Positions 55,625 to 64,000 of a stretch of DNA of 64,000 bases are shown here, piece after piece. Origin of the DNA: an uncultured beta proteobacterium. Lineage in GTDB: Bacteria; Pseudomonadota; Gammaproteobacteria; Burkholderiales; SG8-41. The stretch lies in the NCBI GenBank assembly GCA_902825845.1, contig CADECM010000006.1, positions 50,191-114,190 of the forward strand, in the 5' to 3' direction. The translations under genes and the position numbers were made by a program. How positions within the stretch are numbered: position 1 is the first letter of the stretch; each line of letters opens with the position of its first letter. The notes beneath the pieces were generated by a model that was not told where the DNA came from, did no database searches, and saw nothing but the letters and a program-made list of their open reading frames with translations.

Positions 55625-55630
55625 TATAAT
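55625..55630 (+). promoter_or_regulatory. -10 box of the tRNA-Thr promoter
   Basis: TATAAT at 55625-55630, ten bases before the mature tRNA end at 55641, in the typical place for a stable-RNA promoter. No matching -35 is evident. Confidence 0.5.
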
Positions 55631-55640
55631 TCGCCGCTGC

Positions 55641-55715
55641 GCCGGTATAGCTCAGTGGTAGAGCAACCGCCTTGTAAGCGGTAGGTCGTCTGTTCAATCC
55701 AGACTACCGGCACCA
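55641..55715 (+). tRNA. tRNA-Thr (anticodon UGU)
   Basis: A complete cloverleaf: acceptor arms GCCGGTA/TACCGGC, D-arm with AGCTCAGTGGTAGAGC, anticodon stem CCGCC/GGCGG with loop reading TTGTAA so the anticodon is TGT, T-arm with GTTCAATCC, and encoded CCA at 55713-55715. It decodes ACA/ACG. It lies on the opposite strand to the dehydrogenase gene upstream. Confidence 0.95.
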
Positions 55716-55734
55716 GCCTGCTCGGCGAATAAGC

Positions 55735-55763
55735 ATAAAAACTAAATAAAATCAAATACTTAT
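55735..55763 (-). repeat. AT-rich dispersed element, copy 14
   Basis: On the minus strand it reads TAAGTATTTGATTTTATTTA then GTTTTTAT. It starts 20 bases downstream of the tRNA-Thr gene. Confidence 0.75.
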
Positions 55764-55768
55764 CAGTA

Positions 55769-55802
55769 AGCTTCCGATCCATCTCCATGGCGCGCGGAAG
55801 CT
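55769..55802. repeat. 8-bp inverted repeat after tRNA-Thr
   Basis: AGCTTCCG (55769-55776) pairs with CGGAAGCT (55795-55802), loop 18 bases. It is followed by further small hairpins (CAGCCC/GGGCTG at 55821-55837, ACCGGA/TCCGGT at 55849-55873) in the leader of the ABC operon. No T-run, so termination is uncertain. Confidence 0.4.
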
Positions 55803-55901
55803 CTTGAAAGTAATTGCGTTCAGCCCGATATGGGCTGATGAACCAAAAACCGGACTGCGGGTCAGCATCCGGTGCAAATGCAGTTTTGAGGAGGATTCGA
55901 A

Positions 55902-56633
55902 GTGATCAAGGTTGAAAACCTGTGCAAGAGCTTTGGCGGCAAGTTCGCGGTGAACGATGTCTCATTCACCGTCGACAAGGGCGAAGTTCTTGGCTTTCTC
56001 GGTCCCAACGGATCGGGCAAATCGACGACAATGCGTATCATCACCGGCTTCTATCCGCCGACCTCGGGGCGTGTCAGCGTCGGCGGATTCGATATCACCG
56101 AAAAACCGATTGAAGCCAAGCGCCTGATGGGCTATCTGCCCGAGAGCGCGCCCGGCTATGCCGACATGACCGTGCATGGCTTTCTGGGATTTACCGCGGA
56201 GTTGCGCGGCCTGTCGGGCGGCGCCAAAAAATCCGCGATCGAGCGCGTGATCGAAACCTGTTTCCTGCAGCACGTCGTATATCAAACCATCGACACGCTG
56301 TCCAAGGGCTACAAGCATCGCACCTGTCTTGCGCAATCGCTGATCCACGATCCGCAGGTGCTGATCATGGACGAGCCCACGGACGGCCTCGATCCCAATC
56401 AGAAGCACGAAGTGCGCGCCCTGATCCGCCGCATGGCGCCGGACAAGGCGATTATTTTCTCCACGCATATTCTGGAGGAAGTCGAAGAAGCCTGCACCCG
56501 CGTGATCATCATCGACCGCGGCAGAATGGTGGCCAGCGGCACGCCGGCGGAACTCAAGGCGCGCTCGCCGTCGGGCAAGCTGGATGAAGTGTTCCGCGCG
56601 ATTACGCTCCCCGACACTGTGAAGGCGCACTGA
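55902..56633 (+). CDS. ABC transporter ATP-binding protein (GldA-like)
   Basis: A 243-residue ATPase. Walker A G-P-N-G-S-G-K-S-T, Q-loop region P-E-S-A-P-G, the signature-type L-S-K-G-Y-K-H-R, Walker B L-I-M-D-E-P-T-D-G-L-D-P and H-loop F-S-T-H-I-L are in order. GTG start with a GAGGAGG site. It opens a four-gene plus-strand operon; homologues with GldF/GldG-like partners form an exporter of unknown substrate. The overall similarity is to the gliding-type ABC exporter, found also in non-gliding bacteria. Confidence 0.9.
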   Translation: MIKVENLCKSFGGKFAVNDVSFTVDKGEVLGFLGPNGSGKSTTMRIITGFYPPTSGRVSVGGFDITEKPIEAKRLMGYLPESAPGYADMTVHGFLGFTAELRGLSGGAKKSAIERVIETCFLQHVVYQTIDTLSKGYKHRTCLAQSLIHDPQVLIMDEPTDGLDPNQKHEVRALIRRMAPDKAIIFSTHILEEVEEACTRVIIIDRGRMVASGTPAELKARSPSGKLDEVFRAITLPDTVKAH

Positions 56634-56635
56634 TC

Positions 56636-57379
56636 ATGAATGCCTGGGCCAATATCAAGACCATCATGAAACGCGAACTGGGCGGCTATTTCACCTCGCC
56701 CATCGCCTATGTATTCCTGATCATATTTTTGCTGCTGACCGGTTTTTTCACCTTTACCATCGGCAATTTTTTCGAGCGCGGCGAAGCTTCGCTGGTGTCG
56801 TTCTTTACCTGGCACCCGTGGCTGTACTTGTTCCTCGTTCCCGCGGTGGGCATGCGGCTGTGGTCCGAAGAACGGCGGCTGGGCACCATGGAACTGCTGC
56901 TCACCATGCCGGTCACCACCTGGCAGGCGATTGTCGGCAAGTTCCTCGCCTCGTGGGTGTTTCTCGGGCTGGCGCTGACACTGACGTTTCCGGTGTGGAT
57001 CACCGTCAACTGGCTGGGCAGACCGGACAACGGCGTCATTCTTGCCGGCTATCTGGGTAGCCTGTTTCTGGCGGGTTCCTATCTCGCGATCAGCTGCATG
57101 ACGTCGGCACTCACGCGCAATCAGGTAATTAGTTTCATCCTGTCGGTGGTGATCTGCCTGTTCCTGATCCTCGCCGGCTACACGCCAGTGACGGATTTGC
57201 TGACGCGTTTTGCCAGCCCGGTGGCGGTGGACATCATCGCCGCCTTTTCGGTAATGACACACTTCGAAGGATTCCAGCGCGGCGTGATCGATCTGCGTGA
57301 TTTTCTGTTTTTCGCCTCGGTGATCGGCTTCGCGCTGTTCACCACCGGCGTGATTATTCGCAGCCAGCGCGCGGGGTAG
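56636..57379 (+). CDS. ABC transporter permease (GldF-like)
   Basis: A 247-residue membrane protein with about six hydrophobic segments, including Y-V-F-L-I-I-F-L-L-L-T-G-F-F-T-F and L-Y-L-F-L-V-P-A-V-G. It lies two bases after the ATPase gene stop. It is the integral partner of the GldA-like ATPase. It is followed three bases later by a GldG-like gene. Start ATG at 56636 is well placed. Confidence 0.9.
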   Translation: MNAWANIKTIMKRELGGYFTSPIAYVFLIIFLLLTGFFTFTIGNFFERGEASLVSFFTWHPWLYLFLVPAVGMRLWSEERRLGTMELLLTMPVTTWQAIVGKFLASWVFLGLALTLTFPVWITVNWLGRPDNGVILAGYLGSLFLAGSYLAISCMTSALTRNQVISFILSVVICLFLILAGYTPVTDLLTRFASPVAVDIIAAFSVMTHFEGFQRGVIDLRDFLFFASVIGFALFTTGVIIRSQRAG

Positions 57380-57382
57380 ATC

Positions 57383-59293
57383 ATGAAAAAAAGCAATCTC
57401 GATACCTTGTTTTATTCTGCCGGCGGCCTGGTACTGCTGGCCATTATTCTGATCGCGGGCAATTTCCTGTTCAGCACCATCAAGGCACGCTTCGATCTCA
57501 CGCAGGGCAACGTCTACACCCTGTCGCCGGGTACGCGCGCGATTCTGGGCAAGCTCGACGCCCCGGTGAGAATCCGCTACTACTACACGCAGGGCGGCAA
57601 TACGGTGCCGGTGGCGCTGAAAACCTTCGCCAAGCGCGTGGAAGACCTGCTCGCGGAATTCAAGGCGGCGGGAAACGGCAAAATCATTATCGAGAAATTC
57701 AACCCTGAACCGGATTCGGATGCCGAGGAATCCGCGGCACTGGACAACGTCGAGGGCCAGCAGACCAACACCGGCGAAAAATTTTACCTCGGTCTCTCGG
57801 TATCGTTTCTCGACAAGAAGGAAGCCATTCCCGTGCTGTCGGCCGATCGCGAACAGTTACTGGAATACGATCTGACCAGCAAGATTTCGCAGGTGACGCA
57901 GGCGAAAAAACCGGTGATCGGCCTGATGGCGGGCCTGCCGGTGCTGGGCCGGCCGCTCAACCCGATGACCAAGCAGCAGCCCACCGAGCCGTGGGTGCTC
58001 GCCTCGGAACTGAAGCGCACCTTTGAGGTTCGCAAGATCGAACTCGACACCAAGAAGATCGACGACGACGTCAAGGTGCTGCTGGTGATCCACCCCAAGA
58101 ACATCACCGAGGAAGCCGAGTACGCGATCGACCAGTTCGTGCTGCGCGGCGGCAAGCTGGTGGCCTTCGTCGATCCGTACGCCTATTTCGACCAGCAGCC
58201 GGACATGCAAAATCCGTTCGGCGGCAACCAGGCTGGCAGTTCGACGCTGTACAACCTGTTCAAGGGCTGGGGCGTGGAAATGGACGGCGGCAAAGTGATT
58301 GCCGACATGACCTTCCCCAGCGGCGAGGGACCTCGCCTGCTGCCCACGCTGCTGATGCTGACCAACGACGCATTCAACACCAGCGACATCGTGATGAGCC
58401 AGGTCGGCACCATGCTGATGCCGTTTGGCGGCACATTCAAAGGCAAGCTGGCCGAAGGCCTCAAGGAAACCGTGCTGATACATTCGTCGAAGAACGCGAT
58501 GCCGGTGGACCTGATAATCGCCACGCTATCGGGTGAACCGTCCACGCGCGGCTTCGCGCCCACCGGCAAGGAAGAGCCGATCGCGATCCGCCTCAGCGGC
58601 AAATTCAAGTCCGCGTTCCCGAATGGCGAGCCGGTGCCGCCGCAGCCGCCCGCCAAAAAAGGCGAGCCGCTGGTCGCGCCGCCGCCGCCCTCGGGCAAGC
58701 ACATTCGCCAGGCCGCGGCCGAAAATTCAGTGGTGCTGATTGGCGATGTGGACATGCTGACCGACGGCGCCGCGGTGGAAGTGCAGGATGTGTTCGGACA
58801 AAAGGTGGTGGTACCGCGCAACGGCAACCTCGCGTTCGCCCAGGGTCTGGTGGAACAACTCGCGGGTGACCAGAACCTGTTGACGCTGCGCAGCCGCGCG
58901 GCGTTTACCCGGCCGCTGACCGTGCTGCGCAAAATGGAAGCGCAGGCGCAGCAGGCCTATCTGGGCGAGATCAAGAAGCTGGAAGATTCGCGCAACCAGA
59001 TCACCGAAAAGCTGCAGGCACTGCAAAAAGGCCGCTCTGGCACGGCAGCAACCGCCGCGGCCGCGGTGCTCACGCCCGAGCAGCAGGTGGAAATCGAGAA
59101 CTTCCGCAAGCAGGCCGCTGAAACCGGCAAGCAGCTGAAAGTGCTGCGCAAGAATCTGCGCGTGGATACCGACCGCCTGGAACTGTGGACCAAGGTGATC
59201 AACATCGGCGCGGTACCCCTGCTGGTGGCGATACTGGGGCTGGTGCTGGCATTGCGCCGCCGCAGCAAGCTGAGAAAGGCGGTGGCCGCATGA
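57383..59293 (+). CDS. GldG-like ABC-type transport auxiliary protein
   Basis: A 636-residue protein. One N-terminal TM helix (L-V-L-L-A-I-I-L-I-A-G) is followed by a large extracytoplasmic domain (residues about 30-510) related to GldG/IFT52-like domains, then a coiled-coil rich in Gln/Glu/Lys near 520-590 and a C-terminal TM (V-P-L-L-V-A-I-L-G-L-V-L-A). The long Pro-rich insertion (about 410-440) is notable. It assembles with the GldA/F-like pair. The stop overlaps the next start by four bases (ATGA). Confidence 0.87.
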   Translation: MKKSNLDTLFYSAGGLVLLAIILIAGNFLFSTIKARFDLTQGNVYTLSPGTRAILGKLDAPVRIRYYYTQGGNTVPVALKTFAKRVEDLLAEFKAAGNGKIIIEKFNPEPDSDAEESAALDNVEGQQTNTGEKFYLGLSVSFLDKKEAIPVLSADREQLLEYDLTSKISQVTQAKKPVIGLMAGLPVLGRPLNPMTKQQPTEPWVLASELKRTFEVRKIELDTKKIDDDVKVLLVIHPKNITEEAEYAIDQFVLRGGKLVAFVDPYAYFDQQPDMQNPFGGNQAGSSTLYNLFKGWGVEMDGGKVIADMTFPSGEGPRLLPTLLMLTNDAFNTSDIVMSQVGTMLMPFGGTFKGKLAEGLKETVLIHSSKNAMPVDLIIATLSGEPSTRGFAPTGKEEPIAIRLSGKFKSAFPNGEPVPPQPPAKKGEPLVAPPPPSGKHIRQAAAENSVVLIGDVDMLTDGAAVEVQDVFGQKVVVPRNGNLAFAQGLVEQLAGDQNLLTLRSRAAFTRPLTVLRKMEAQAQQAYLGEIKKLEDSRNQITEKLQALQKGRSGTAATAAAAVLTPEQQVEIENFRKQAAETGKQLKVLRKNLRVDTDRLELWTKVINIGAVPLLVAILGLVLALRRRSKLRKAVAA

Positions 59294-60474
59294 ACCGCAA
59301 GCAGTTTCTGATCCTGCTGCTGGCCGTGGCCGTGCTGGGCGGCGCGGGCCTGGCGGTTTTCTGGAAAGGCCTTTCGGGTTATCAGGAAAGCGGCGCGAAG
59401 ATCGGCGCCAAAGTGCTGCCCAACCTGAAGGCAGCGGATGCCGCGGTGATTCACATCAAGGACGCCAAGAACGACCTGACGCTCGAAAGCAAGAAAGGCT
59501 CGTGGAGCGTCAAGGAGCGCGGCGGCTACCCGGCAGATGTCGGCGAGGTCAGCGAACTGCTGGCAAAACTGGTGGAAGCCAAAGTCGTTCAGGCGGAATC
59601 CGTGGGCCCGTCGCTGTATTCGCGCATCGACCTGAATGAACCCGGCAAGGGTGAAGGTGCCGGCACCCTGGTCGAACTCAAGGACAAGGCAGGCGCACAA
59701 ATTGCGAAACTGATCTTCGGCAAAGTGGTACTAAAGAAGGACCCCGGCAATCCGCTGCCGAATGCGGTGAATGGTGTTCCCGCGGGGCGCTACCTGCTGG
59801 CGCCCGGCAAGACGCCGCAGGTGGTGGTGGTCTCGGACCCGTTCGCCAATGTCGAAGCCAGGGCGGGCCGCTTCCTCGCCAAGAATTTTTTCAAGGTCGA
59901 TCGCGTGAAATCGCTGAGCGCGGGTGAAGGCAAGGATCAGTGGAAAATCAGCCGCGAGCTCGAATACAGCCAGTGGCAATTTGCCGCTGGCGGCGGGCGG
60001 CTGGATCCCAGCGCCGCAGTGAGCGCTGCAAACGCGCTCGGCCAACTGGCGTTCAGCGACGTCGCCACCGATGCCAAGATCGAAGGCGGCGGCGTGCAAA
60101 CGATCGTCGCGGAAACCTTCGACGATTTGACCTACACCATCAAGTTGTCCAAACAAAAAAGCGGCGACGATTACTTGATGAATGTGGTGCTCACCGGCAC
60201 CCCGCCCAAGACGCGCGCCCCGGAAAAAGACGAAAAACCGGACGAGATCAAGCGTCGTGCCGAGGAATACGCCAAGACGCTGAAAGGCCTCGAAGCCCGC
60301 GTCGAGTTTGAAAAGATCCTCGGCCAATGGACTTACGTCGTGGCAGCCAAGTCGCTGGAGCCCATCCTCAAATCGCGCGAGCAGTTGGTTGTGCAGCCGC
60401 GCAAGCCGGGCGATGACAAGGGCGGCCCGCCGCCGGGATTCCCGCCCGGCATGATGCCCGGCATGCCCAGATAA
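59290..60474 (+). CDS. DUF4340 domain-containing exported protein
   Basis: A 394-residue protein starting M-N-R-K-Q-F-L-I-L-L-L-A-V-A-V with an anchoring or signal helix, then repeated beta-rich DUF4340 units (residues about 60-320) and an acidic/Pro tail. DUF4340 proteins regularly follow GldG-like genes and are thought to be part of the same envelope complex. ATGA overlap with the GldG-like gene gives the start. The TAA stop lies in an AT-rich dispersed element. Confidence 0.87.
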   Translation: MNRKQFLILLLAVAVLGGAGLAVFWKGLSGYQESGAKIGAKVLPNLKAADAAVIHIKDAKNDLTLESKKGSWSVKERGGYPADVGEVSELLAKLVEAKVVQAESVGPSLYSRIDLNEPGKGEGAGTLVELKDKAGAQIAKLIFGKVVLKKDPGNPLPNAVNGVPAGRYLLAPGKTPQVVVVSDPFANVEARAGRFLAKNFFKVDRVKSLSAGEGKDQWKISRELEYSQWQFAAGGGRLDPSAAVSAANALGQLAFSDVATDAKIEGGGVQTIVAETFDDLTYTIKLSKQKSGDDYLMNVVLTGTPPKTRAPEKDEKPDEIKRRAEEYAKTLKGLEARVEFEKILGQWTYVVAAKSLEPILKSREQLVVQPRKPGDDKGGPPPGFPPGMMPGMPR

Positions 60475-60501
60475 AATACCAATAAAATCAATTAGTTATT
60501 G
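60471..60501 (-). repeat. AT-rich dispersed element, copy 15
   Basis: On the minus strand it reads TAACTAATTGATTTTATTGG then TATTTTAT. Its end contains the TAA stop (60472-60474) of the DUF4340 gene. Confidence 0.8.
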
Positions 60502-60628
60502 AATTTCATCGGCGCTCGTCTCCCTGCAGAACGTCGCCGCTGGCTTCACCCGGCGCATTTGCGCATACTGCATAACTCGCCGGTTGCGCCGGCACGAAAC
60601 ACCACACCACGCCATCAAGGGGAAAGCC

Positions 60629-61375
60629 ATGCCGTTCTTCGAAAAGGGAAGCGTTCGTATTCGTTATGAAGAAGCCGGTAGCGGCTTTCCGCTGTTCATT
60701 ATTTACGGCGGCGGACTGAACTCGAAAGTCACCTATGCCAACGGCCCGTTCGATGCGATGGCGGAATTCAAATCCGAGTACCGCTGCATTACCATGGACC
60801 TGCGCAACGCCAACGGCGGCCAGTCCACCGGTCCGCTGGATTTCGAGCAGCCGTGGAACGCACACACCGGCGATCAACTCGGCCTGCTCGAACACCTCGG
60901 CGTCGACAAATTTTTTGTGATGGGATTTTGCATCGGCAACCCGCTGATCTGGAATCTGATGCAGCGCGCGCCCGGACGCATCGTCGCCGCAGTGTCGGCG
61001 CAGCCCAGCGGGGTCGATCCAAAAAATCCGAAGTGGTTCTACCACAGCAACATCAAAGGGTGGGCGCCGGGCCTCATCGCCAGCCGGCCGGAAATCAACA
61101 TGGGCATGGTCGAGCGCTTCCTCGACAAGATGTACGGCAATGTCGACTTCGTGCTCACCGCCACGCGCGATTACGTGCGCAACTGCCACACGCCGCTGCT
61201 CGTGCTGCCCGACAACACCGACGCGCATCCCTACGTCACCGCCATGGAAATGGTGCACACGGCGCCGAACGCACAGGTGAGCCTGTTTCCGTGGAAGGAT
61301 TCGAAGCAGAACGTGGCCCTGGCCGTGCGGCACATACGCACGTTTCTCAAGGCCAACCGCCCCGCGGCAAACTGA
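60629..61375 (+). CDS. Alpha/beta hydrolase with a cysteine nucleophile elbow (paralogue)
   Basis: A 248-residue alpha/beta hydrolase close to the one at 8547-9308: the same K-G-S-V-R-I-R-Y-E-E-A-G-S-G-F-P-L start, G-G-G-L-N-S-K-V, M-D-L-R-N-A-N-G-G-Q-S and nucleophile elbow G-F-C-I-G-N. An AAGGGGAAA site precedes the ATG. Placed between the Gld-type operon and an MFS gene, it probably acts on an ester or lactone in a transport-linked pathway. Confidence 0.87.
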   Translation: MPFFEKGSVRIRYEEAGSGFPLFIIYGGGLNSKVTYANGPFDAMAEFKSEYRCITMDLRNANGGQSTGPLDFEQPWNAHTGDQLGLLEHLGVDKFFVMGFCIGNPLIWNLMQRAPGRIVAAVSAQPSGVDPKNPKWFYHSNIKGWAPGLIASRPEINMGMVERFLDKMYGNVDFVLTATRDYVRNCHTPLLVLPDNTDAHPYVTAMEMVHTAPNAQVSLFPWKDSKQNVALAVRHIRTFLKANRPAAN

Positions 61376-61401
61376 TTTTCGGGGAGCGCTTCGGCTATTG
61401 A

Positions 61402-62613
61402 TCAGGCGGCCACGGCAGGCTGTGGCCGCGGCTGCGCCTCGCGGATCGGCAGATTCACCAAGGCCGCCATCAGTGCCAGCGCGATGTCTGCATACCACAT
61501 CCACTGATAGTTGCCGGTGCTGTCGATGGCAATGCCGCCGAGGTAGGCGCCGAAAAATCCGCCGATCTGGTGCGACAGCAGCGTGAAGCCGAACAGTGTC
61601 GCCAGCCAGCGCGCGCCGAACAGTTTGCCGACGAGACCCGCCGTCGGCGGCACCGTGGCAAGCCAGGAAACCCCGAGCACCGCGCCGAAAATATAAAACG
61701 TCAGCGCGGTTTTCGGCGCGGCGAGATAGCACGCCACTGCCACCGCGCGCATGCCATACACCCAGAACAACAGCATTTTCATGCGGTGCCGCTGCGCCAG
61801 CCAGCCGACAGTCAGGCTGCCTGCGATATTGGCCACGCCGATGATCGCCAGCGCGCCCGCCGACACCGACGCCGGCAGGCCGCACAAACCCACTTCGCCA
61901 GGCAGGTGGGTCACCAGAAAAGCGATGTGAAAACCGCAGGTGAAAAAGCCTGCGTGCAGACACCAGTAACTGCGATCCTGAAATGCAATGTTGAGTTGTC
62001 GCTTGAGCGTGATCTCCTGCGGCGCACCGGCGACCGGCGCCGCGGCCGGCTTGTTGCCGAGCTTGAAGGCGAGCGGAATCGTTGCCAGGCACGCCACCGC
62101 CAATGACCACAGCGCGGCCATCCAGCCTGCCGCCGCGATCACCGCCTGCGACAGCGGCGCGAACACGAACTGCCCGAACGAACCGCCGGCATTGATAAAT
62201 CCCGAGGCGAACGCACGCTTTTCCATCGGCAGACGCTGCGCTGACGATCCGATGAGAATCGAGAAACTGCCCGCGCCGGCGCCCGCGGCGGTCAGCACGC
62301 CCAGCATCAGCACCAGTCCGAAGCCACTCGACATGAAGGGTGTGGCTGCCAGCCCCAGCGCCATCATCAGTGCGCCGACGACAATAATGCGCACCGTACC
62401 CACGCGATCGAGCAGCGCGCCGAACAGCGGCTGCGCCGCGCCCCACACGAATTGCCCCACTGCCAGCGCGAAACTGACCGTGACAATGCCGAGCCCCGTG
62501 GACGTATTCAGCGGCGACACGAACAGGCCCAGCGACTGGCGCACGCCCATGGTGATCATCAGAATCGCCGAGGCACACAGCACCAGAATCCAGTAGTCGC
62601 GTTTGGTGTTCAC
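61402..62613 (-). CDS. Major facilitator superfamily transporter
   Basis: A 403-residue transporter with about twelve hydrophobic segments. The N-terminal half contains a DRxG-type loop motif (L-L-D-R-V-G-T-V-R) between helices 2 and 3; the centre has a longer polar loop near residue 200. It is related to oxalate/formate and monocarboxylate-type MFS proteins by general appearance, but the substrate is not established. Convergent with the alpha/beta hydrolase, stops 26 bases apart. Confidence 0.9.
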   Translation of the reverse strand: MNTKRDYWILVLCASAILMITMGVRQSLGLFVSPLNTSTGLGIVTVSFALAVGQFVWGAAQPLFGALLDRVGTVRIIVVGALMMALGLAATPFMSSGFGLVLMLGVLTAAGAGAGSFSILIGSSAQRLPMEKRAFASGFINAGGSFGQFVFAPLSQAVIAAAGWMAALWSLAVACLATIPLAFKLGNKPAAAPVAGAPQEITLKRQLNIAFQDRSYWCLHAGFFTCGFHIAFLVTHLPGEVGLCGLPASVSAGALAIIGVANIAGSLTVGWLAQRHRMKMLLFWVYGMRAVAVACYLAAPKTALTFYIFGAVLGVSWLATVPPTAGLVGKLFGARWLATLFGFTLLSHQIGGFFGAYLGGIAIDSTGNYQWMWYADIALALMAALVNLPIREAQPRPQPAVAA

Positions 62614-62892
62614 GCGTCCTCACCTTGTGCCCGCACCAGCCGCACGCTATCGCGCACAGCAGGGACGTGCCGGTGCAGTGCGCCAATCGTCTTGAGCGCG
62701 CGGTGTTGCATGCTGGGTGGTTGCCGTGTAATGGGGAGCGCCATCCCTGCAGTCTAACGCACCGCGCAATTGACCGCTCGACGAACCGGCAGTAGAGTGA
62801 AAAGATGAATTTGAAACAGGGAATGCCCTGGCAAGGCAGACACAGGGCAGTCTTTCACGCAAACAGGGTCGGAATGACGCCAGGGGGCCAGC
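62614..62892. other. Divergent intergenic region between MFS and DUF1684 genes
   Basis: About 280 bases that should contain both promoters. No RNA gene, dispersed element or intact reading frame stands out. The minus-strand frames here are Arg/Ala-rich and look non-coding. Confidence 0.5.
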
Positions 62893-63714
62893 ATGAGCGA
62901 GAGCATTGATCCACGCGCAAAACACCGTGAGTACATCCAGCAACGTACCGATTTTGTCCGCGGCAAACGCGGGCCCGTCTCCTTCGTGTGGGGCAATCAT
63001 GTGGAGAAACCCGGCCAGCGCGTGCCGGGCGCGCCGGGCCTGTGGTCGCCATTGCCCGACGGTGAAGCCGGCCTGCTGGTCGAGGCGAGCGCCAGTGACG
63101 GCATCGTGATCGACGGCCACACCGTCGACGGCAGCGCGAAGCTGATGGCCGATCCGCAGCACCCCGCCTCAACCGTCTATTTCCCCAATGGCGCGGAAGG
63201 GGTCATCTTCAGCTACGACAAAAAGCGCTTTGCCCTGCAGGTGTGGAACCCGAAGAGCGTGTGGGCGCAACAGTTCAGTCATGTCGACGCCTTCGACTGG
63301 TCCGCCGACTGGATCGTCAAAGCGCGCATCGAGGCCGTCGCCAACGGCAAAACCGTCGCGGTCGCGCATCATCGCAACCCGATCCCGGTGGACAGGCCGG
63401 TGATCGCAAAAATGATGTTCGACATCAATGGTGCGGAACAGACTCTCTACGCAACCCGCTATCAGGACAAGCTGAACTTTCACTTCACCGACGCCACCAG
63501 CGGACACACCAGCTACGGTTCCGGCCGCACCGTGCGCATCCCGGCGGATCAGGCGGGCACAGTCAGCATCGACTTCAACTACGCCTCTCTCCTGCCCTGC
63601 TCGTTCAGCCGAGCGTGGAACTGCCCGATCCCCCCGCTGGAGAATCGCCTGCGCGTGCCCATTCAGGCCGGTGAGCGCTTCGCCATCGACTGCGAGGGCG
63701 TGCCGATGCTGTAG
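62893..63714 (+). CDS. DUF1684 domain-containing protein
   Basis: A 273-residue cytoplasmic protein. The C-terminal half matches the DUF1684 pattern: D-F-N-Y-A-S-L-L-P-C, C-P-I-P-P-L-E-N-R-L and V-P-I-Q-A-G-E-R. Such proteins have a beta-rich fold and no assigned activity. Start M-S-E-S-I-D-P-R-A is supported by the GGGGGCC-type spacing from upstream, though the Shine-Dalgarno is weak. It stands alone. Confidence 0.85.
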   Translation: MSESIDPRAKHREYIQQRTDFVRGKRGPVSFVWGNHVEKPGQRVPGAPGLWSPLPDGEAGLLVEASASDGIVIDGHTVDGSAKLMADPQHPASTVYFPNGAEGVIFSYDKKRFALQVWNPKSVWAQQFSHVDAFDWSADWIVKARIEAVANGKTVAVAHHRNPIPVDRPVIAKMMFDINGAEQTLYATRYQDKLNFHFTDATSGHTSYGSGRTVRIPADQAGTVSIDFNYASLLPCSFSRAWNCPIPPLENRLRVPIQAGERFAIDCEGVPML

Positions 63715-64000
63715 GTTGGTCCAGACTGTTGCGCGCTAGCCAACGCAGCGCGCCATGTACGTTTCGAAATCAATTCGACGATGCGGGAAATTTTTTCGGT
63801 CGACAACACCTTGGAGATGGCCGATCGGACCACGATGAGATTGGTAAGTGGTAGAGGATGAACGCAGTTGTTAAATCGCGCGAGTGTTGCGTCCAGCAGA
63901 AGGCGGCTTTCGGGAAAATCGAGGCGAAAGTCAATTGCTCGATGACGGCCAACAGCGGTAGTAGCGCAGACTGCCTCAAAGCCGACCTTGAGCGCTACCG
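63663..64000 (-). CDS. Unidentified partial reading frame at the window end
   Basis: On the minus strand an open frame runs from the window end to TGA 63663-63665, 111 codons, overlapping the end of the DUF1684 gene by about 50 bases. It reads H-R-A-I-D-F-R-L-D-F-P-E-S-R-L-L-L-D-A and S-A-I-S-K-V-L-S-T-E-K-I-S-R-I-V, which looks protein-like, but no family is recognised and the start is outside the window. It could be a truncated or frameshifted gene. Confidence 0.3.
   Translation of the reverse strand, partial: VALKVGFEAVCATTAVGRHRAIDFRLDFPESRLLLDATLARFNNCVHPLPLTNLIVVRSAISKVLSTEKISRIVELISKRTWRAALASAQQSGPTYSIGTPSQSMAKRSPA

Noticed and set aside
55450..55788. Protein frame running over tRNA-Thr on the minus strand
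   Set aside because: It is the antisense translation of a tRNA gene, a familiar artefact.
61406..61429. GCGGCCAC/GTGGCCGC inverted repeat as a bidirectional terminator
   Set aside because: It lies in the last codons of the MFS gene and has no T-run on either strand.

Overview
The window is GC-rich chromosomal DNA with the stamp of a betaproteobacterium, probably Burkholderiales. It carries many Bug/TctC periplasmic binding proteins that stand without TctA/TctB permeases, a PhaM-type PHA granule protein, and housekeeping genes of betaproteobacterial type (typA, rhlE, fdxA, trxA, rho, an AddAB-type nuclease pair). There is no prophage, CRISPR array, rRNA operon or intact IS element. One tRNA gene, tRNA-Thr(UGU), is present.

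Layout. 1-2.1 kb: end of a peptide ABC permease, a hotdog thioesterase, a small exported protein and a TauE/SafE permease. 2.1-8.4 kb (minus strand): a catabolic operon of molybdenum hydroxylase subunits M, L and S, a UbiD-type decarboxylase and a Bug protein. 8.5-14 kb: alpha/beta hydrolase with its terminator, RhlE helicase, AlkD-like repair protein, TypA. 14.1-24.9 kb: catabolic islands (LigB-type extradiol dioxygenase, FMN alpha-hydroxy-acid oxidase, CMD/AhpD-like protein without its cysteines, two amidohydrolases, an enolase-superfamily enzyme), each with a Bug protein. 25-31.6 kb: TauD/TfdA dioxygenase, App1-like phosphatase, Nudix hydrolase, an Asp/Glu-racemase or maleate-isomerase-like protein fused translationally to a Bug-like protein that lacks a signal peptide, and two uncharacterised proteins. 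31.7-35.3 kb: ECF sigma factor with putative anti-sigma factor, lytic transglycosylase, PhaM-like protein. 35.4-46.1 kb: Bug protein, cyclase, Tat-exported amidohydrolase, a selenoprotein of the UGSC family, Fic-like protein, a decayed Mrr-like nuclease, another Bug protein and a second enolase-superfamily enzyme. 46-64 kb: AddA/AddB, FdxA, TrxA, Rho, a beta-hydroxyacid dehydrogenase, tRNA-Thr, a Gld-type ABC export operon, a second alpha/beta hydrolase, an MFS transporter and a DUF1684 protein.

The strongest unusual observation is at 39949-41673. Two open frames are one gene interrupted by an in-frame TGA in the context G-M-G-C-(TGA)-G-S-C, and a two-part stem-loop with GU in its apical loop starts six bases after the TGA. 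This is a selenocysteine codon with a bacterial SECIS element.

The second is a family of about 15 short, oriented, AT-rich repeats (core TAASTATTTGTTTTTATTGA) scattered through the GC-rich sequence. Several copies supply the stop codon of a neighbouring gene, one fills the coxM-coxL gap, two encode signal-peptide residues and one lies inside addA. A separate inverted-repeat family (CAGATTTACGC units) occurs twice.

Most genes appear to serve uptake and breakdown of aromatic or carboxylic acids. Substrates cannot be deduced from sequence alone.
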